From assembly GCF_002355335.1 (NCBI RefSeq), contig NZ_AP014946.1:2743501-2807500 (forward strand): a DNA stretch of 64,000 nt, given 5' to 3'. How positions within the stretch are numbered: the stretch's first letter is position 1; each line of letters starts with the position of its first letter. Position numbers and translations under genes: made by a program. This document shows, one piece after another, positions 62,460-64,000 of this stretch. Source of the DNA: Variibacter gotjawalensis (lineage in GTDB: Bacteria > Pseudomonadota > Alphaproteobacteria > Rhizobiales > Xanthobacteraceae). Under the pieces are notes generated by a model. That model made no database searches. It was given only the letters and a program-made list of their open reading frames with translations, and was not told the DNA's origin.

Positions 62460-62603
62460 GGTCATTCCGGGGCGCGTCGCTTGCGCAGCAAGCCACGCGA
62501 GCCCGGAATCCATAACCACAGAAAGTGCGGATCGATAGACAGGGAGTATGGATCCCGGACAGCCGTCGGCTCGCTTCGCGAGCGAGCGGCTTCCGGGATG
62601 ACC
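62460..62603. repeat. Palindromic intergenic element, family C
   Basis: Ends ggtcattccgg and ccgggatgacc are inverted repeats; internal cccggaatccataaccacag and tatggatcccgg also pair. This is a widespread Bradyrhizobium-type element, single copy here. Confidence 0.82.
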
Positions 62604-62613
62604 ACCGTGTGGC

Positions 62614-63162
62614 TTAATAAACGACGGTGCCTTCCATCGCGCCTTTGAGATCAGTGAATTCCTTGCACGTCTCGCCGCAGATCGAGCGGATATGCGCGAG
62701 GTGATCTTTGGCCTTGAGCATGTTGCCTTGCTCGACATGCCACATGCCGTAGTACTGCCACGTGCGGGCATGTTTCGGATCGGCCGCGAGCGCGCGCTCG
62801 TACCACGCTTGCGCATCGCCGTAGCGTCCGAGCTTGCGTGACGCGTAACCAATATAGTTCGCGACGTCCGGATGGTCATCCTGCTTCAGCGCGCGGAAAG
62901 CAGTGATCGCCTCTTCGTATTTCTCGGCTTGGATCAAATTAAAGCCGACGCGATAGCCGTCGAGAAACTGTTGATCCGTGCGCTTCTCTTTTTTCGTCTT
63001 CTTCGCGGGCTTTGCTTGTTTGGCTTTTGGCTCGGGCTTGCTTGCCGGCTGCTGGACGGGCGGCGGTGGATCGTTGGTGCCGACTGCGGCGACAGGACCG
63101 AGCGCAAGGCTAAACGATACCGCGGCGACACCCGCCATCAGCGCAACACGGGACATTTTCAT
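62614..63162 (-). CDS. Secreted tetratricopeptide-repeat protein
   Basis: 182 residues. Signal peptide MKMSRVALMAGVAAVSFSLA ending near PVAAVG, a Lys/Pro-rich linker, then about two TPR units (GFNLIQAEKYEEAITAFRAL, YASRKLGRYGDAQAWYERAL) and a C-terminal cysteine pair (SICGETCKEF). Likely a periplasmic protein-interaction factor. Confidence 0.85.
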   Translation of the reverse strand: MKMSRVALMAGVAAVSFSLALGPVAAVGTNDPPPPVQQPASKPEPKAKQAKPAKKTKKEKRTDQQFLDGYRVGFNLIQAEKYEEAITAFRALKQDDHPDVANYIGYASRKLGRYGDAQAWYERALAADPKHARTWQYYGMWHVEQGNMLKAKDHLAHIRSICGETCKEFTDLKGAMEGTVVY

Positions 63163-63243
63163 CCGTCATCCTCCATTTGGGGGGCGCGCGCCCATCACGC
63201 GGATGATACCCGCTCTTCTCGTGGCGGACCAGAGCAAGTCCCG

Positions 63244-63400
63244 TTGAACCTCATTTGTCTCTGGAGCGACCAATGGGGGACAGCGCGGATGCATCTCCAG
63301 AGCATTCGTGAGACCTGCACTGCGATCCGGTACGAATGACAGCGCGGATCGGGTCGTAGCTGCTCAGGTGGGGAGGTTGGCCTTCGGGCCGGCCTCCCTG
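63244..63400 (+). ncRNA. Candidate structured small RNA
   Basis: Within the 386-bp gap 63163-63548, which has no gene, three stems occur in order: ctctggag/ctccagag (about 63258-63303), cgatccg/cggatcg (about 63325-63355) and a 12-bp hairpin with a TTCG loop (63371-63398). There is no coding frame across it and no ending + strand gene for the hairpin to serve, so a small RNA with its own terminator is possible. A T-run is lacking and no promoter is clear. Confidence 0.3.
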
Positions 63401-63489
63401 CTTGTACTATTCGCGCACGCGCAGCGCTAAAAATCCCGCACATCACCGACGAGTTCTCTCCGTACGCCAGCGCACGAATTCCTTGCGTT

Positions 63490-63514
63490 GGAACAAAGTC
63501 CTTTGGCGGTTGTT
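63490..63514 (+). promoter_or_regulatory. Near-consensus sigma-EcfG promoter
   Basis: GGAAC (63490-63494), 16 bases, TGTT (63511-63514), one base off the CGTT consensus; 34 bases before the start of the Pro/Gly-rich secreted protein. Confidence 0.5.
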
Positions 63515-63548
63515 GTTCAGACCACGAGGGAGCAAACGGAGTGAAACA

Positions 63549-63839
63549 ATGAAAAAGCTTATGATTGGCGCCGCTGCGTTGGCGCTCTCTGCCGGTATTG
63601 CAGTTGCTCAAACGCCGTCCGCAGGCGGCAGCACGCCGGCTGAAGGCGGTTCGCCGAGCTCGACGAATCCGAATGCACCGCCGACACCGCCGGCTGGCAG
63701 CGGCACCCGCGCCGACCAGCCTGGCTCGCGCGCTCCGGTGACCGCACCTAACACGGGCGTTGCACCGGGCTCCGGATCGCCGACGCCGCCGGCAGCAAGC
63801 CCGCAGCCGAACTCGCCGAACCCGGGCCGCGGCGGCTAA
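63549..63839 (+). CDS. Small secreted Pro/Gly/Ser/Thr-rich protein
   Basis: 96 residues. MKKLMIGAAALALSAGIAVAQ is a standard signal; the rest is low-complexity Pro/Gly/Ser/Thr with no cysteines, likely unfolded in the periplasm or envelope. Ribosome site around ggagtg. An EcfG-like promoter lies upstream and a long hairpin downstream. No family recognised. Confidence 0.8.
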   Translation: MKKLMIGAAALALSAGIAVAQTPSAGGSTPAEGGSPSSTNPNAPPTPPAGSGTRADQPGSRAPVTAPNTGVAPGSGSPTPPAASPQPNSPNPGRGG

Positions 63840-63860
63840 GTAAAGAAAAGAGATAGGGTT

Positions 63861-63923
63861 GGCCTCGTTCGCGAGGTCTTCTCCGGCCCCGGTGTCAGCT
63901 TCGGTTGGCGCCGGGGTGCTCTT
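63861..63923. terminator. Hairpins between convergent genes
   Basis: Two stems: 63861-63878 (ggcctcg/cgaggtc) and 63887-63916, a 13-bp stem including G-T pairs, with a TTCG loop followed by tgctctt. They can end the small secreted protein transcript and possibly the gene entering from the right. Confidence 0.55.
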
Positions 63924-63928
63924 GTGAG

Positions 63929-64000
63929 CTACAGAGTAGGCAACCATTGCACCGGCACGTATTCGTAGCCGGTGTTTGTTTTTGCGATATGGCCGGTCGC
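63929..64000 (-). CDS. 3' end of an unidentified gene
   Basis: The minus strand is open from the right window edge to a TAG at 63929, giving the last 23 residues, ending NTGYEYVPVQWLPTL. Too short to name. The convergent layout and the hairpin 12 bp after its stop support a real gene end. Confidence 0.5.
   Translation of the reverse strand, partial: ATGHIAKTNTGYEYVPVQWLPTL

Noticed and set aside
635-64000. Many long open frames antisense to real genes, for example at 18120-20357, 43494-45419 and 51762-53273
   Set aside because: They lie opposite confidently identified genes, are rich in Arg/Asp/His as expected for reverse frames of GC-rich codons, and show no domain motifs.
1-64000. Prophage or genomic island
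   Set aside because: Only a lone GH19-like hydrolase hints at phage origin; there is no integrase, capsid or tail gene, and no attachment repeat was seen beside the single tRNA gene.

Overview
The window is high-GC, densely coded chromosomal DNA from an alphaproteobacterium, most likely order Hyphomicrobiales (Rhizobiales) near the Bradyrhizobium/Xanthobacteraceae lineage. This rests on gene families typical of that group (a short Nitrobacter-type chlorite dismutase homologue, DUF3126 beside cysE, DUF3551, PAS_5, DUF2336, a LapG-like peptidase, an Omp31-like porin). It also rests on four orphan Bug-type solute-binding proteins, short palindromic intergenic elements of the kind common in Bradyrhizobium relatives, and a sigma-EcfG-like promoter. 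The exact genus cannot be fixed from the sequence alone. No replication origin, CRISPR array, insertion sequence or integrated plasmid was seen.

Layout. 1-3.5 kb: a truncated alpha-E gene with its circularly permuted ATP-grasp partner, then a CinA-like protein and xanthine phosphoribosyltransferase. 3.5-10.6 kb: cupin, outer-membrane porin with a strong terminator, tRNA-Leu(UAA), panD, a chlorite-dismutase-family protein lacking the expected haem ligand, a Bug binding protein, DUF3126-cysE, an alpha/beta hydrolase and an unknown membrane protein. 10.6-16.3 kb: a catabolic-looking block (CoA-transferase, FAD monooxygenase, core methionine-synthase-like protein, acyl-CoA dehydrogenase, cupin). 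16.2-22 kb: a frameshifted DUF488 gene, a membrane protein, a Bug protein, an M20 peptidase, a nucleotide-sugar-type oxidoreductase and a gamma carbonic anhydrase. 21.5-23.7 kb: a LapG-like peptidase, a tandem PilZ protein and a PAS_5 protein. 23.8-36 kb: small secreted proteins, rhomboid, CBS protein, reductases, a divergent LysR/Bug pair with a palindromic operator, methyltransferase, patatin, flavin reductase-nitroreductase, exported RidA, otsB, a YbjN-like protein and a BtuF-like protein.

36-45.4 kb: DUF3617, a Bug protein divergent from a split two-subunit thiamine-diphosphate decarboxylase, a tiny Arg/Tyr-rich secreted protein behind a perfect EcfG-type promoter, an RraA-M20 pair, a GH19-like hydrolase with a secreted partner, and thrS. 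45.5-50 kb: a seven-helix membrane patatin, yidD and a periplasmic ClpP-fold protein. 50-55 kb: a complete branched-chain-amino-acid-type ABC transporter (livK, terminator, livHMGF). 55-64 kb: a NifU-like scaffold facing folE-hisI, a CoA-ester lyase/MaoC pair, DUF2336, NAD kinase, mannitol dehydrogenase family, TPR protein, a structured intergenic region and a Pro/Gly-rich secreted peptide.

Functionally the region mixes housekeeping (cysE, panD, thrS, folE, hisI, nadK, yidD) with scavenging and catabolism of organic acids, CoA esters and peptides (Bug proteins, ABC transporter, M20 enzymes, CoA-transferase, acyl-CoA dehydrogenase, CoA lyase/hydratase) and envelope or stress functions. The points most worth following up are the substituted chlorite-dismutase homologue, the poorly understood ATP-grasp/alpha-E operon, the membrane-fused patatin, the liv intercistronic terminator, the EcfG-type promoters and a possible small RNA near 63.3 kb.
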